Notes: generated from the letters alone by a model not told the origin. Positions 1 to 5,909 are shown, counted from the stretch's first letter. The stretch is 7,288 bases of DNA from CBDUUP01 sp965370435 (GCA_965370435.1 CBDUUP010000235.1:1-7288); one strand, 5' to 3'. Translations and numbers: made by a program.

Positions 1-36
1 AAATTTGTATCTTCGTGTCTACGTGTCTTTGTGTTT
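1..36. repeat. Dispersed GTGTCT-type extragenic repeat, partial
   Basis: This stretch lies just downstream of the ABC-LytTR gene. It is built from short GTGTCT/GTGTTT units, which on the minus strand read as a run of ACAC/AAGACACG units. A closely related string (CAACACCAAGACACGAAG) is at about 6963-6980 in the opposite orientation, so both flanks of the window carry pieces of one dispersed repeat family. No hairpin terminator is visible between the regulator stop codon and the window edge, only a T run on the minus strand at about 37-43. Confidence 0.45.
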
Positions 37-59
37 AAAAAAATGCTTCAATCCCCCTC

Positions 60-1052
60 TTAATAATCCAGCAGTTCCCTCAATTCCTTGGCCGCGGTCT
101 TGCTGAGGGGGATTTCGGTGTTGGGTTCGTCGTCCAGCTTGAGGCTGAAGCTGTTGCGGGTGTAGGGGATCACTTCCTTGACCCGCTGCAAGTTCACCAG
201 GTAGGCCCGGTGGGCGCGGAAGAAACCGCTCCGGGCCAGGCGTTCCTCCAACTCTCCCAAGGTGAACTGGGTGGGCAGGCGTCCTTCCTTGGTGTGGAGG
301 TAGGCGCGGCTCTCCTCGGCCTCGGCGTAGAGGATGTCGGCGGGGTTCACCAGGGCCACCTTGCCCTCCAGCCGAGCGGGGATCTTGAAGGGCAGTTCAG
401 CCCGACGTTCCTCCTTGGGATCGACGGATTCGACGATGCGGCCCTGGGAGAAGGTGTAGATCGTGTCGCAGAGCGCGGTCAGATGGGCGGTGTCGTCGGC
501 CAGGATCAGCAGAGTGACCTCCTCCTCGGCCAGTTGGCGCAGCAAACCGCTCATCAGAGCTATGGAGGCTTCATCGCATTTGGCGAAGGGATCGTAGAGC
601 AGCAGGATCGAAGGCCGGTGCAGTAAGGCCCGCCCCAGAACCAACCGCCGGGCCAGCCCCGAAGAGAGCTTCTCCACCTGGGCGTTGGTGTGGTCGGCCA
701 GCCCGACCTGGACCAACACCTCCTCGGCCCGGGATTTGGGCAGGCCTCGAATCCGGCACTGGAAGACCAGGTTGGCGAGAGGCGACTGGCGTTTGTAGAG
801 ACTGTCCTCCGCGAACATCACTCCCACCTGGGCGACGAAGCGGTCTTTCTCGGTCAAGGGGTTGACGCCGCCGAGGGAAATCGTCCCCGCGGTGGGCTGG
901 GATTTGCCGATCAGCAGGTCAAACAACTGGGTTTTGCCGCTGCCCACCGGCCCAACCAGCGCGGCGATCTCTCCGGCCTCCACCGTCAGCCCCTGGATGT
1001 CTATGACGGTGTTCCCGTCTATCACTTTCTGCAGGTTGTTGAGTTCTATCAT
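60..1052 (-). CDS. ABC-type nucleotide-binding domain fused to LytTR DNA-binding domain (regulator)
   Basis: This 330-aa protein is probably a cytoplasmic transcription regulator. Residues 1-210 form an ABC ATPase-like domain with Walker A GPVGSGKT (34-41) and a signature-like LSSGL (129-133). Key catalytic positions are changed. The Walker B/catalytic pair reads YDP (Y153, D154) where DEP is expected, the Q-loop Gln is Ala (about A81), the D-loop reads AKCD, and the H-loop His is Asp (about D186). Residues about 225-330 are a canonical LytTR domain, with its hallmark FFRAHRAYLVNLQRVKEV at 277-294 and a C-terminal IPLSK strand. ATP binding is plausible, but efficient hydrolysis is unlikely. 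The gene is last in an ABC-2 exporter cluster, 125 nt after the third permease and behind a terminator-like hairpin. No Shine-Dalgarno is visible before the ATG. The start is supported by the family-typical MIELNNLQKV opening. The fusion architecture is known, so the identity is firm; the target and signal are inferred. Confidence 0.93.
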   Translation of the reverse strand: MIELNNLQKVIDGNTVIDIQGLTVEAGEIAALVGPVGSGKTQLFDLLIGKSQPTAGTISLGGVNPLTEKDRFVAQVGVMFAEDSLYKRQSPLANLVFQCRIRGLPKSRAEEVLVQVGLADHTNAQVEKLSSGLARRLVLGRALLHRPSILLLYDPFAKCDEASIALMSGLLRQLAEEEVTLLILADDTAHLTALCDTIYTFSQGRIVESVDPKEERRAELPFKIPARLEGKVALVNPADILYAEAEESRAYLHTKEGRLPTQFTLGELEERLARSGFFRAHRAYLVNLQRVKEVIPYTRNSFSLKLDDEPNTEIPLSKTAAKELRELLDY

Positions 1053-1088
1053 GGCGATGTTTGCTTGGTGGAATGGTTAACGTTCCCC

Positions 1089-1094
1089 ATTTTA
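1089..1094 (-). promoter_or_regulatory. Possible extended -10 promoter of the ABC-LytTR gene
   Basis: The minus strand reads TGC TAAAAT here, an extended -10 (TGn plus a 5/6 match to TATAAT), 36 nt before the regulator ATG. The hexamer 17 bp upstream (ACCTCA) is a poor -35, as is common for extended -10 promoters. It lies downstream of the terminator-like hairpin, so it could give the regulator separate expression. The call rests on the motif alone. Confidence 0.35.
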
Positions 1095-1130
1095 GCACAA
1101 CAAGTTCGTAATGAGGTATCCCCCGTCCCC

Positions 1131-1171
1131 AAAAAACAAACCTGACAGGTTTTTAGAAACCTGTCAGGTTT
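1131..1171 (-). terminator. Repeat-derived hairpin with T tract, probable Rho-independent terminator
   Basis: Two 15-nt arms, AAACCTGACAGGTTT (1138-1152) and AAACCTGTCAGGTTT (1157-1171), are perfect reverse complements around a 4-nt loop. On the minus strand the stem starts 6 nt after the stop codon of the third permease and runs into GTTTTTT (1137-1131), the usual layout of an intrinsic terminator. Each arm is also a palindrome around one central base, so alternative small hairpins can form. AACCTGACAGGTT strings occur as dispersed repeats in several environmental phyla, so the element may be a mobile palindrome that now works as a terminator or attenuator. Confidence 0.6.
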
Positions 1172-1177
1172 ACACAT

Positions 1178-2278
1178 CTACCTATCCGACCGCCGCACCT
1201 TCCACACCACCAGGGCGTAGACCAGCAGGGAGATCCCCGTCACGCTGCCGAGGTTGACGAAGACATCCGTCCAGGGAACCTGCTCCAGGAAGGCGAACTG
1301 GATGAGCTTGGCGAGTCCTACGGAGGGCACCCAGGGGACGATGGCCTGTACGATGGCAGGCATATCCATATCCAGCATATCGACGAACAGCGCCCCGATG
1401 AAGAACACAAGGAGCAGCATCATGATCCCGGTCACGTCCTGCTGGCGGTCGAAGAAGCTGCCCAGCGCCAACCCCACCCCCACGCTGAACAGGCCAATCC
1501 CGAGGGTGAACAGCAAAGCCACCTCCCAATGCACCACCCCCGACCCATTGATGGCGAAGACTACCCCTGCGCTCACCAGGACGTAAAACAACCCGGCCAG
1601 CGCTTTCCCCACCACCACCTGGCCGATGCTGGCCGGAGAGACCAGCAGGGCCTCCATGGTTTTGGTCTGCTTCTCCTCGAAGAGCAGGGTCGGCACCAGG
1701 TTAATGCCCATCATGAGGATGATGGTCACCGGCGTCACCGTTATCATGAGAAGCCAAAGCCCCGAACCTTCGGGAGGGTACACCAGGTTGCCCTCGACAT
1801 TGACGGTCGCCGGGTGTCCCAGGATGCCCTCAAGCCCCGCTTCGAGGTCGGTTTTAAATTGGGCTGCTTTGGATCGGTTGCCCCAGGAAACGTAGCCGTC
1901 GAGTTGGGGCTGGCCGCCTGAATCCAGGGTTTGGTCGAGGCCCTCCGGGAACACCAGGCCGAATTCCACCCCCAGGCCAGAGCCGGTGGATCCCAGAACG
2001 GTCTCAAATTCCTGGAGCGACCTGACCCGCTGGACTTGATATTCATCGCTGTCGTCCAGCATCACGGTCAGGCGAGAGTCGCCCGGGTCGTAGACCAACA
2101 CCGTGGTCTCCGTGGTGACAAACATCAATCCCATCAGCGTGGGCATCAACAGCATGAAGCCCATGCCCAAGATCAGCGAGATAATGAGCTTGTTGCGAAG
2201 AGAATCCACAATGTCCTTGGAGGCGATGGTCCAAACGATGTGGAGGCTGTCGCCTATTTTTTCTCGGAGTGTATTCAT
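1178..2278 (-). CDS. ABC-2 type transporter permease (NatB-like), third paralogue
   Basis: This 366-aa integral membrane protein is the transmembrane part of an ABC exporter. An amphipathic N-terminus with KDIVDSLRNK precedes TM1 (about 32-55). An extracytoplasmic domain follows (about 57-172). TM2 (about 174-199) leads into the conserved cytoplasmic segment EEKQTKTMEALLVSPASIGQ (201-220), the likely coupling helix contacting the ATPase. Four more helices follow (about 222-243, 251-274, 283-301, 343-360), and the protein ends in a basic VRRSDR tail. It belongs to the ABC2_membrane_3/NatB type and is the most divergent of the three permeases here. It keeps the family's PEGLDQTLDSGG and GYVSW motifs in the outer domain. 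AGGA lies 9 nt before the ATG. It is followed by the hairpin at 1131-1171. The substrate cannot be read from sequence. Confidence 0.92.
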   Translation of the reverse strand: MNTLREKIGDSLHIVWTIASKDIVDSLRNKLIISLILGMGFMLLMPTLMGLMFVTTETTVLVYDPGDSRLTVMLDDSDEYQVQRVRSLQEFETVLGSTGSGLGVEFGLVFPEGLDQTLDSGGQPQLDGYVSWGNRSKAAQFKTDLEAGLEGILGHPATVNVEGNLVYPPEGSGLWLLMITVTPVTIILMMGINLVPTLLFEEKQTKTMEALLVSPASIGQVVVGKALAGLFYVLVSAGVVFAINGSGVVHWEVALLFTLGIGLFSVGVGLALGSFFDRQQDVTGIMMLLLVFFIGALFVDMLDMDMPAIVQAIVPWVPSVGLAKLIQFAFLEQVPWTDVFVNLGSVTGISLLVYALVVWKVRRSDR

Positions 2279-2304
2279 TTAATTATTTCCTAATGGGTTG
2301 CCGT

Positions 2305-2327
2305 GGGGCAGGCACAAGGCCTGCCCC
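2305..2327. repeat. GC-rich extragenic palindrome between permease genes
   Basis: GGGGCAGGC (2305-2313) and GCCTGCCCC (2319-2327) form a perfect 9-bp, nearly all-GC stem around ACAAG. It fills much of the 60-nt gap between the second and third permease genes. Similar GGGGCAGGC...GCCTGCCCC strings are a familiar dispersed repeat in several bacterial groups (from memory). No T tract follows on the minus strand, so it is more likely an mRNA-stabilising or pausing hairpin, or a passenger repeat, than a terminator. Confidence 0.6.
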
Positions 2328-2338
2328 TATGCATTATA

Positions 2339-3415
2339 TTACCGATCCGCCCGCTTCACCTTCCAGACCACCACCGCGAAGAACAAGGCGGCGCTCACCC
2401 CCACCACCGCCATATCGGTCAGGAGCTGATCCACCGGCGCGCTGCTGGACATGGAGAACTTGAATATCTCCGACACCGCAGTGGTGGGGATCCAGGAGAA
2501 AGCCGTTTTCAGGGCCGGGGCCAGATTTGTCTCCGAGGAGAAGAACGCCGGAATGATCAGGAAGAAGATCACCGGTACCGTCCAGATCGCCATCTGCGCC
2601 TGAGACTCAACGAAGCTGCCCATCACCAACGCCAGCGCGATGCTGAACGCGGCGCAGAGCAGGAAGGCCAGCACGGCCAGCCCCCAGTTGGTGATGTAAG
2701 CCCAGTGGAGGATGAAATACAACCCACCACCCAATGCGACGTAGAACAATCCCGCTATCGCTTTGCCCATGACTATCTGACCTGCGCTGGCCGGGGAGAC
2801 CAGCAGCGCGTCCAGGGTCTTGGTGCGCTTCTCTTCCAACATCAGGGCCGGGACCACGCTGATAGCCATGAACAACACGGCGTAGAGCATGGTGAACTGC
2901 ACCGAGGAGGTGTCCACATCCGGGGCGGGGATGACGAAGTTCTCCCCGATCTCAACTCGAACCGGCTGGCCGAGCAGTTCGGTGAACTTGGCGCTGTACT
3001 TGACTTCCAACTCAGCCGCCTCCCCCCGATGTTCCCACATGATGTAGCCGGTGAGCGCCGCTTCCCCGCCCGAGGCCAGGGTCTGGTCGAAATCGGCGGG
3101 GACTACCACGCCGAGCTGCTTGTAACCCATCTTGCTCTCCAGGTCGCCCACCGAGGAGGCTTCGTAAAAGGCGAACGTGTAGCCGTCCTCCAGGTCACCG
3201 GGCAAAGTGGTCAGGGTGGAACTGCCTTGATCGTAAACAGCCACGTCAATGCGCTTATCGAAGGGGCGGGGGGTGGAACCCCAGTAGAAAAACAGCACCA
3301 CACCGATCACCACGATAATGTTGACCCGGCTGCCCTTGTTCTTTAAGGCGTCGCCGATGTCCTTGGATGCAATCGTCCAAGCCATGTATAAGTTATCCAT
3401 CAATTTTGCGCTCAT
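2339..3415 (-). CDS. ABC-2 type transporter permease (NatB-like), second paralogue
   Basis: This 358-aa membrane subunit of an ABC exporter has the same plan as its neighbours. An N-terminal DNLYMAWTIASKDIGDALKNKGS segment is followed by TM1 (about 31-48), then a large extracytoplasmic domain (about 50-170) carrying VVVPADFDQTLASGGEAALTG. TM2 (about 173-193) precedes the coupling segment EEKRTKTLDALLVSPASAGQ (194-213). Helices at about 218-241, 245-267, 276-293 and 333-351 follow, with a basic KVKRADR tail. It closely resembles the first permease (GENFVIPAP against GENIVIPSP; near-identical coupling helices), pointing to recent duplication. AAGGA sits 8 nt before the ATG. The gene lies 126 nt after the first permease, and that gap contains a nested palindromic element. 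Substrate unknown. Confidence 0.93.
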   Translation of the reverse strand: MSAKLMDNLYMAWTIASKDIGDALKNKGSRVNIIVVIGVVLFFYWGSTPRPFDKRIDVAVYDQGSSTLTTLPGDLEDGYTFAFYEASSVGDLESKMGYKQLGVVVPADFDQTLASGGEAALTGYIMWEHRGEAAELEVKYSAKFTELLGQPVRVEIGENFVIPAPDVDTSSVQFTMLYAVLFMAISVVPALMLEEKRTKTLDALLVSPASAGQIVMGKAIAGLFYVALGGGLYFILHWAYITNWGLAVLAFLLCAAFSIALALVMGSFVESQAQMAIWTVPVIFFLIIPAFFSSETNLAPALKTAFSWIPTTAVSEIFKFSMSSSAPVDQLLTDMAVVGVSAALFFAVVVWKVKRADR

Positions 3416-3462
3416 TGTTCTATCCTTTATTCTCTAAATCTACCATTACTTAGATACTTCCT

Positions 3463-3526
3463 AAACCCTAAGGGTCTCAAACGACCGCAGGTCGCACGAC
3501 TGAAAGTCGTCAGACCCTTAGGGTTT
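3463..3526. repeat. Nested (cloverleaf-like) extragenic palindrome
   Basis: Perfect 15-bp outer arms, AAACCCTAAGGGTCT (3463-3477) and AGACCCTTAGGGTTT (3512-3526), enclose two perfect mini-hairpins: CGACC-gca-GGTCG (3482-3494) and ACGACT-gaa-AGTCGT (3496-3510). The whole 64-bp unit could fold into a three-way junction in RNA or a cruciform in DNA. It lies entirely in the 126-nt gap between the first and second permease genes. No T run follows on the minus strand. It resembles dispersed REP-like elements, and no transposase is linked to it. Confidence 0.7.
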
Positions 3527-3541
3527 CCTTGCTGCCTGCCT

Positions 3542-4615
3542 CTATCTATCCGACCGCCGCACCTTCCAGATCACCACGCCGTAGACCAGCGCGCAGCTAG
3601 CAATCACGGAGGCCAAATCCGCCAGGAGGCGATCCGCAAGGACTCCGCTTGAGAAGGAGTATTGAAAGATCTCCACCAAGGCCGTGGTTGGTACGAGGGA
3701 GAAGATAGTTCGCAAGCCCGGGGCCAGGTTGTTGAACCCGGCGAAAATCATGGGGATGATAAGGCCAACTGCAACCGGAACCATCCAAACAGCGGCCTGC
3801 TGCGCGGTTTTGAAAACACTGCCCAGCGCCAGAGCCAACCCGATGCAGAAAGCCGCGCTCAAGAGGAAACCCAACAGAGCCAGGTCCCAATTATAGACAT
3901 AAGCGCTGTGAAGGGCGAAGAACAACCCGCCCGTCAGGGTCACGTAGAACAACCCGGCCACCGCCTTGCCCATGACGATCTGCCCGGCGCTGGCCGGAGA
4001 GACCAGCAGCGCGTCCAGGGTTTTGGTTTGTTTTTCCTCCAGCATGAGAGCCGGGAGCAGGGTGAGGGCCATGAAAAAGATGGCGAAGAGGACATTCTGG
4101 TTCACCATGGTGGCGGGGATCTCAGGCGAGGGGATGACGATGTTCTCCCCGATCTCGATACTTACCGGCTGGCCGAGCAGTTCGCTGAGCTTTTCAGAGT
4201 ACAGCGTTTCCAACTCGGTTACCTTACCGCGGTAAACCCAGGAGAGGTACCCGGTCAGAGCCACTTCCCCGCCCGAAGCCAGGGTCTGCTCGAAGTCTTC
4301 CGGCACGACGAGGCCCCAATGCTCGTAGCGCATGTTCCTTTTCATCTGTCCAAGGGAAGTGACCTCGATGAAGTAAATCTCATAGCCATCCGACAAGGGG
4401 AGGGTTCCCTCAAACAGGCCCGTATCGCCCTCATCGTAGACCACCACTTCGATGCTCTTGTCCCAGGGCCGAACCGTGGACAGCACGTAAAAGGACAAGA
4501 CCAACACAATGATGACGAAGAGATTGGCGAGACTACCTCTGTTTTTCAAGACGTTGCCGATGTCCTTCCGGGCTATCGTCCAGATCATGTATAAATTATC
4601 ACTAAAGTTTTTCAT
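3542..4615 (-). CDS. ABC-2 type transporter permease (NatB-like), first paralogue
   Basis: This 357-aa membrane subunit of an ABC exporter begins with DNLYMIWTIARKDIGNVLKNRGS, then TM1 (about 30-47). An extracytoplasmic domain (about 50-170) carries VVPEDFEQTLASGGEVALTG and GENIVIPSP. TM2 (about 173-192) leads into EEKQTKTLDALLVSPASAGQ (193-212), the likely coupling helix. TM helices follow at about 217-239, 243-265, 274-293 and 333-351, and the tail is KVRRSDR. Only 2 nt separate the ATPase stop codon from this ATG, and GAGGA lies inside the end of the ATPase gene, so the two are almost certainly translationally coupled and work together. The conserved family is ABC2_membrane_3/NatB-like. 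The exported substrate is unknown; sodium, drugs, lipids and peptides are all handled by relatives. Confidence 0.94.
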   Translation of the reverse strand: MKNFSDNLYMIWTIARKDIGNVLKNRGSLANLFVIIVLVLSFYVLSTVRPWDKSIEVVVYDEGDTGLFEGTLPLSDGYEIYFIEVTSLGQMKRNMRYEHWGLVVPEDFEQTLASGGEVALTGYLSWVYRGKVTELETLYSEKLSELLGQPVSIEIGENIVIPSPEIPATMVNQNVLFAIFFMALTLLPALMLEEKQTKTLDALLVSPASAGQIVMGKAVAGLFYVTLTGGLFFALHSAYVYNWDLALLGFLLSAAFCIGLALALGSVFKTAQQAAVWMVPVAVGLIIPMIFAGFNNLAPGLRTIFSLVPTTALVEIFQYSFSSGVLADRLLADLASVIASCALVYGVVIWKVRRSDR

Positions 4616-4617
4616 TA

Positions 4618-5355
4618 TTAATTTCCTCTGCCCAGATACCTTCCGGTAAGCTGGACGAATATGTCTTCCAGGGTGGCTTTCTCATCCTGGCCGTGTTCGG
4701 CTTTCAGGCTTTCGGGCGTACCCAGGGCGACGATGTGGCCCTGGTCCAGGATGGCGACCCGGTCGCTGAGCTGGTCGGCCTCTTCCATGTAGTGAGTGGT
4801 CAAGAAGACCGTCATGCCCTGGTCGGCTAGTTCCCGGACCACGGCGCGGATGTCGCGGGCCACGTTAGGGTCCAGGCCGCGAGTCGGTTCGTCCAGGAAG
4901 AGGACTTTCGGCTGGTGGAGCAGGGTACGGGCGATCACCAACCGCTGTTTCATGCCGTTGGAGTAGGTGTTGATCTTATCTTTGGCTCGGTCCTTCAGCC
5001 CGACCTGTTCCAACATCTTCTCAACCCGGTCTTTCTTCACCCGGTAGAGCCGGGCGTAGAAGCGCAGGTTGTCACGGGCCGAGAGCCGCTCGTAAACATT
5101 CTGGCTATCAAATACAACCCCGATCTGGGGCTTAAGCTCCTGTCGTTCCTCCACCACGTCGCAGCCCATCACCCGGGCGCTCCCGGAGGTGGGGCGAAGC
5201 TGCCCGGTCAACATGCGGATGGTGGTGGTCTTCCCGGCGCCGTTAGGGCCGAGGAAACCGAAGATCTCTCCGGGGTCTACGCTGAAGCTGATCCCGTCAA
5301 CCGCCCGGTGGTTGTCGAAATCTCGGGTCAGGTCTTGCGCTTCTATCGCTTTCAT
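4618..5355 (-). CDS. ABC transporter ATP-binding protein (NatA/DrrA-type)
   Basis: This 245-aa cytoplasmic ATPase drives the ABC-2 permeases encoded next to it. Numbered from ATG 5355, it has Walker A GPNGAGKT (36-43), a signature of the YSNGMKQR type (131-138), Walker B VLFLDEP with D155 and catalytic E156, D-loop GLD (160-162) and H-loop H188. All hydrolytic residues are present, except that the usual Q-loop Gln position reads FDSQ (D83, with Q85 nearby), a variation I recall in DrrA-like proteins. The C-terminus (about 205-245) has the short GTPESLKAEHG...LEDIFVQLTGR tail typical of this subfamily. A GTG at 5358 directly precedes the ATG. AGGAG is 8 nt from the ATG but only 5 nt from the GTG, so I prefer the ATG. 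It follows the 55-aa membrane protein by 49 nt. Confidence 0.95.
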   Translation of the reverse strand: MKAIEAQDLTRDFDNHRAVDGISFSVDPGEIFGFLGPNGAGKTTTIRMLTGQLRPTSGSARVMGCDVVEERQELKPQIGVVFDSQNVYERLSARDNLRFYARLYRVKKDRVEKMLEQVGLKDRAKDKINTYSNGMKQRLVIARTLLHQPKVLFLDEPTRGLDPNVARDIRAVVRELADQGMTVFLTTHYMEEADQLSDRVAILDQGHIVALGTPESLKAEHGQDEKATLEDIFVQLTGRYLGRGN

Positions 5356-5363
5356 CACTAAAA

Positions 5364-5368
5364 CTCCT
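5364..5368 (-). promoter_or_regulatory. Ribosome binding site AGGAG that decides the ATPase start
   Basis: The minus strand reads AGGAG followed by TTTTAGTGATG. The spacing is 8 nt to the ATG (5355) and 5 nt to the adjacent in-frame GTG (5358). The ATG is the better fit; the two products would differ by one residue. Confidence 0.7.
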
Positions 5369-5404
5369 TCTTATCGTTAAATTATTTTCAGTCAAAAGGT
5401 CTGT

Positions 5405-5572
5405 TTAGGCCTCGGATTGCTCTCGGCGTTGGTTCTGCGCGGCTGCGAGAGCGGGGCCAATAATGACGAAAATAGGGCTTTCCGTCGCCAGCCATACGAT
5501 CAGACCAAACACAAACCAGAACGCATACGGAGTGAGTCTCTTGACGATCTTCTTATTCATATTCTTGGACAT
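5405..5572 (-). CDS. Small membrane protein, 55 aa, first gene of the ABC operon
   Basis: This short ORF was read by hand. It starts MSKNMNKKIVKRLTPYAF and ends NQRREQSEA. A Lys/Arg-rich N-terminus (K3, K7, K8, K11, R12) is followed by a hydrophobic segment WFVFGLIVWLA (about 19-29), a break at TESP, a second apolar stretch IFVIIGPALAAA (about 34-45), and a charged C-terminus. It is therefore probably membrane-inserted, as one long helix or a hairpin. AAGGA lies 7 nt before the ATG. A strong promoter lies about 50 nt upstream, and the ATPase starts 49 nt downstream, so it is the promoter-proximal gene of the operon. I do not recognise a family. An accessory or regulatory subunit of the transporter is a reasonable guess. 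It lacks a double-glycine leader or other sign of an exported peptide. Confidence 0.7.
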   Translation of the reverse strand: MSKNMNKKIVKRLTPYAFWFVFGLIVWLATESPIFVIIGPALAAAQNQRREQSEA

Positions 5573-5622
5573 TTCAATTTCCTTCGACGCTGTGCGCCTT
5601 TTGCTCGTTGAACATTGCCCAT

Positions 5623-5651
5623 AGTATATATAAATAGAAGCCCCCTTGCAA
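5623..5651 (-). promoter_or_regulatory. Sigma-70-type promoter of the ABC operon
   Basis: On the minus strand the -35 TTGCAA (5646-5651) and -10 TATACT (5623-5628) are separated by exactly 17 bp, and the surroundings of the -10 are AT-rich (TATATATACTAT). The predicted start of transcription is near 5616, leaving a leader of about 44 nt before the small membrane protein. It is the best promoter match in the window and sits directly before the first gene of the cluster. Confidence 0.7.
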
Positions 5652-5654
5652 CAA

Positions 5655-5691
5655 AAAGGCGGCCAACGGCGTACTAAAGGAGGCCAATGGC
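5655..5691 (-). promoter_or_regulatory. Tandem 21-bp-spaced direct repeats, candidate LytTR operator
   Basis: The minus strand carries GCCATTGGCCTCCTTT (5691-5676) and GCCGTTGGCCGCCTTT (5670-5655). They match at 14 of 16 positions and are offset by 21 bp, two helical turns, so they face the same side of DNA. The proximal copy ends 3 nt before the -35 box, and the pair spans roughly -39 to -75 from the predicted start. LytTR regulators typically bind two 9-bp direct repeats separated by about 12 bp. The core CCGTTGG fits part of the loose consensus with GTT at its centre; the distal copy has ATT. The link to the LytTR protein encoded in this cluster is inferred. Confidence 0.5.
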
Positions 5692-5802
5692 CCGTTAGAA
5701 GGGGTGAGTTACTCTGATTTTCGGGTGGTTTTTGGAGTGAAAAGGGGGTAAATGACAGGGAGGGCTATCAAAAGAAAAGAAATTAGGAAGAACTTAAAAA
5801 CA

Positions 5803-5869
5803 TTTATCCGCGAATAACACTAATCGCACGAATTTTTTATTCGCGTTATTCGCGCAATTCGCGGATAAA
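5803..5869. repeat. Large imperfect hairpin repeat downstream of the aldo/keto reductase
   Basis: TTTATCCGCGAAT (5803-5815) and ATTCGCGGATAAA (5857-5869) are perfect 13-bp inverted arms. The pairing continues inward with mismatches through a series of GCGAAT/ATTCGC units, and outward loosely through AAAAAC/GTTTTT. It resembles the dispersed 'ATTCGCGxxATTCGCG' repeats of environmental genomes (recollection). It lies between the reductase stop codon and the ABC operon promoter. With the adjacent weak stem and T run on the minus strand at about 5871-5890 (AAAGTT...AACTTTTTT) it may end reductase transcription. The rest of the 5692-5802 gap is AG-rich, and I see nothing definite in it. Confidence 0.6.
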
Positions 5870-5909
5870 AAAGTTTTTTATGAACTTTCTTGATAGCGGC
5901 CTCCTCACC

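Noticed and set aside
60..1052. Reading the NBD-LytTR protein as a second transport ATPase
   Set aside because: Walker B Asp, Q-loop Gln and H-loop His are all missing, and a DNA-binding domain occupies the C-terminus, so a regulator is the better call.
2305..2327. GC hairpin as an intrinsic terminator
   Set aside because: No T tract follows the stem on the minus strand, and another permease gene follows within a few bases.
2303..3346. Long plus-strand open frame (347 codons) antisense to the second permease
   Set aside because: His/Gln/Arg/Gly-rich composition, no motif, and it fully overlaps a well-supported minus-strand permease. It is a shadow of GC-rich codon use. The same holds for 3662-4594 and the frames over the other genes.
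5417..5611. Plus-strand 64-codon frame over the small membrane protein
   Set aside because: The minus-strand frame there has a ribosome site, promoter and coherent membrane topology. The plus frame has none.
5655..5691. The two spaced repeats as a CRISPR or iteron array
   Set aside because: Only two copies with a 5-nt gap between the 16-bp units, no cas genes and no replication gene. The promoter-proximal position favours an operator.
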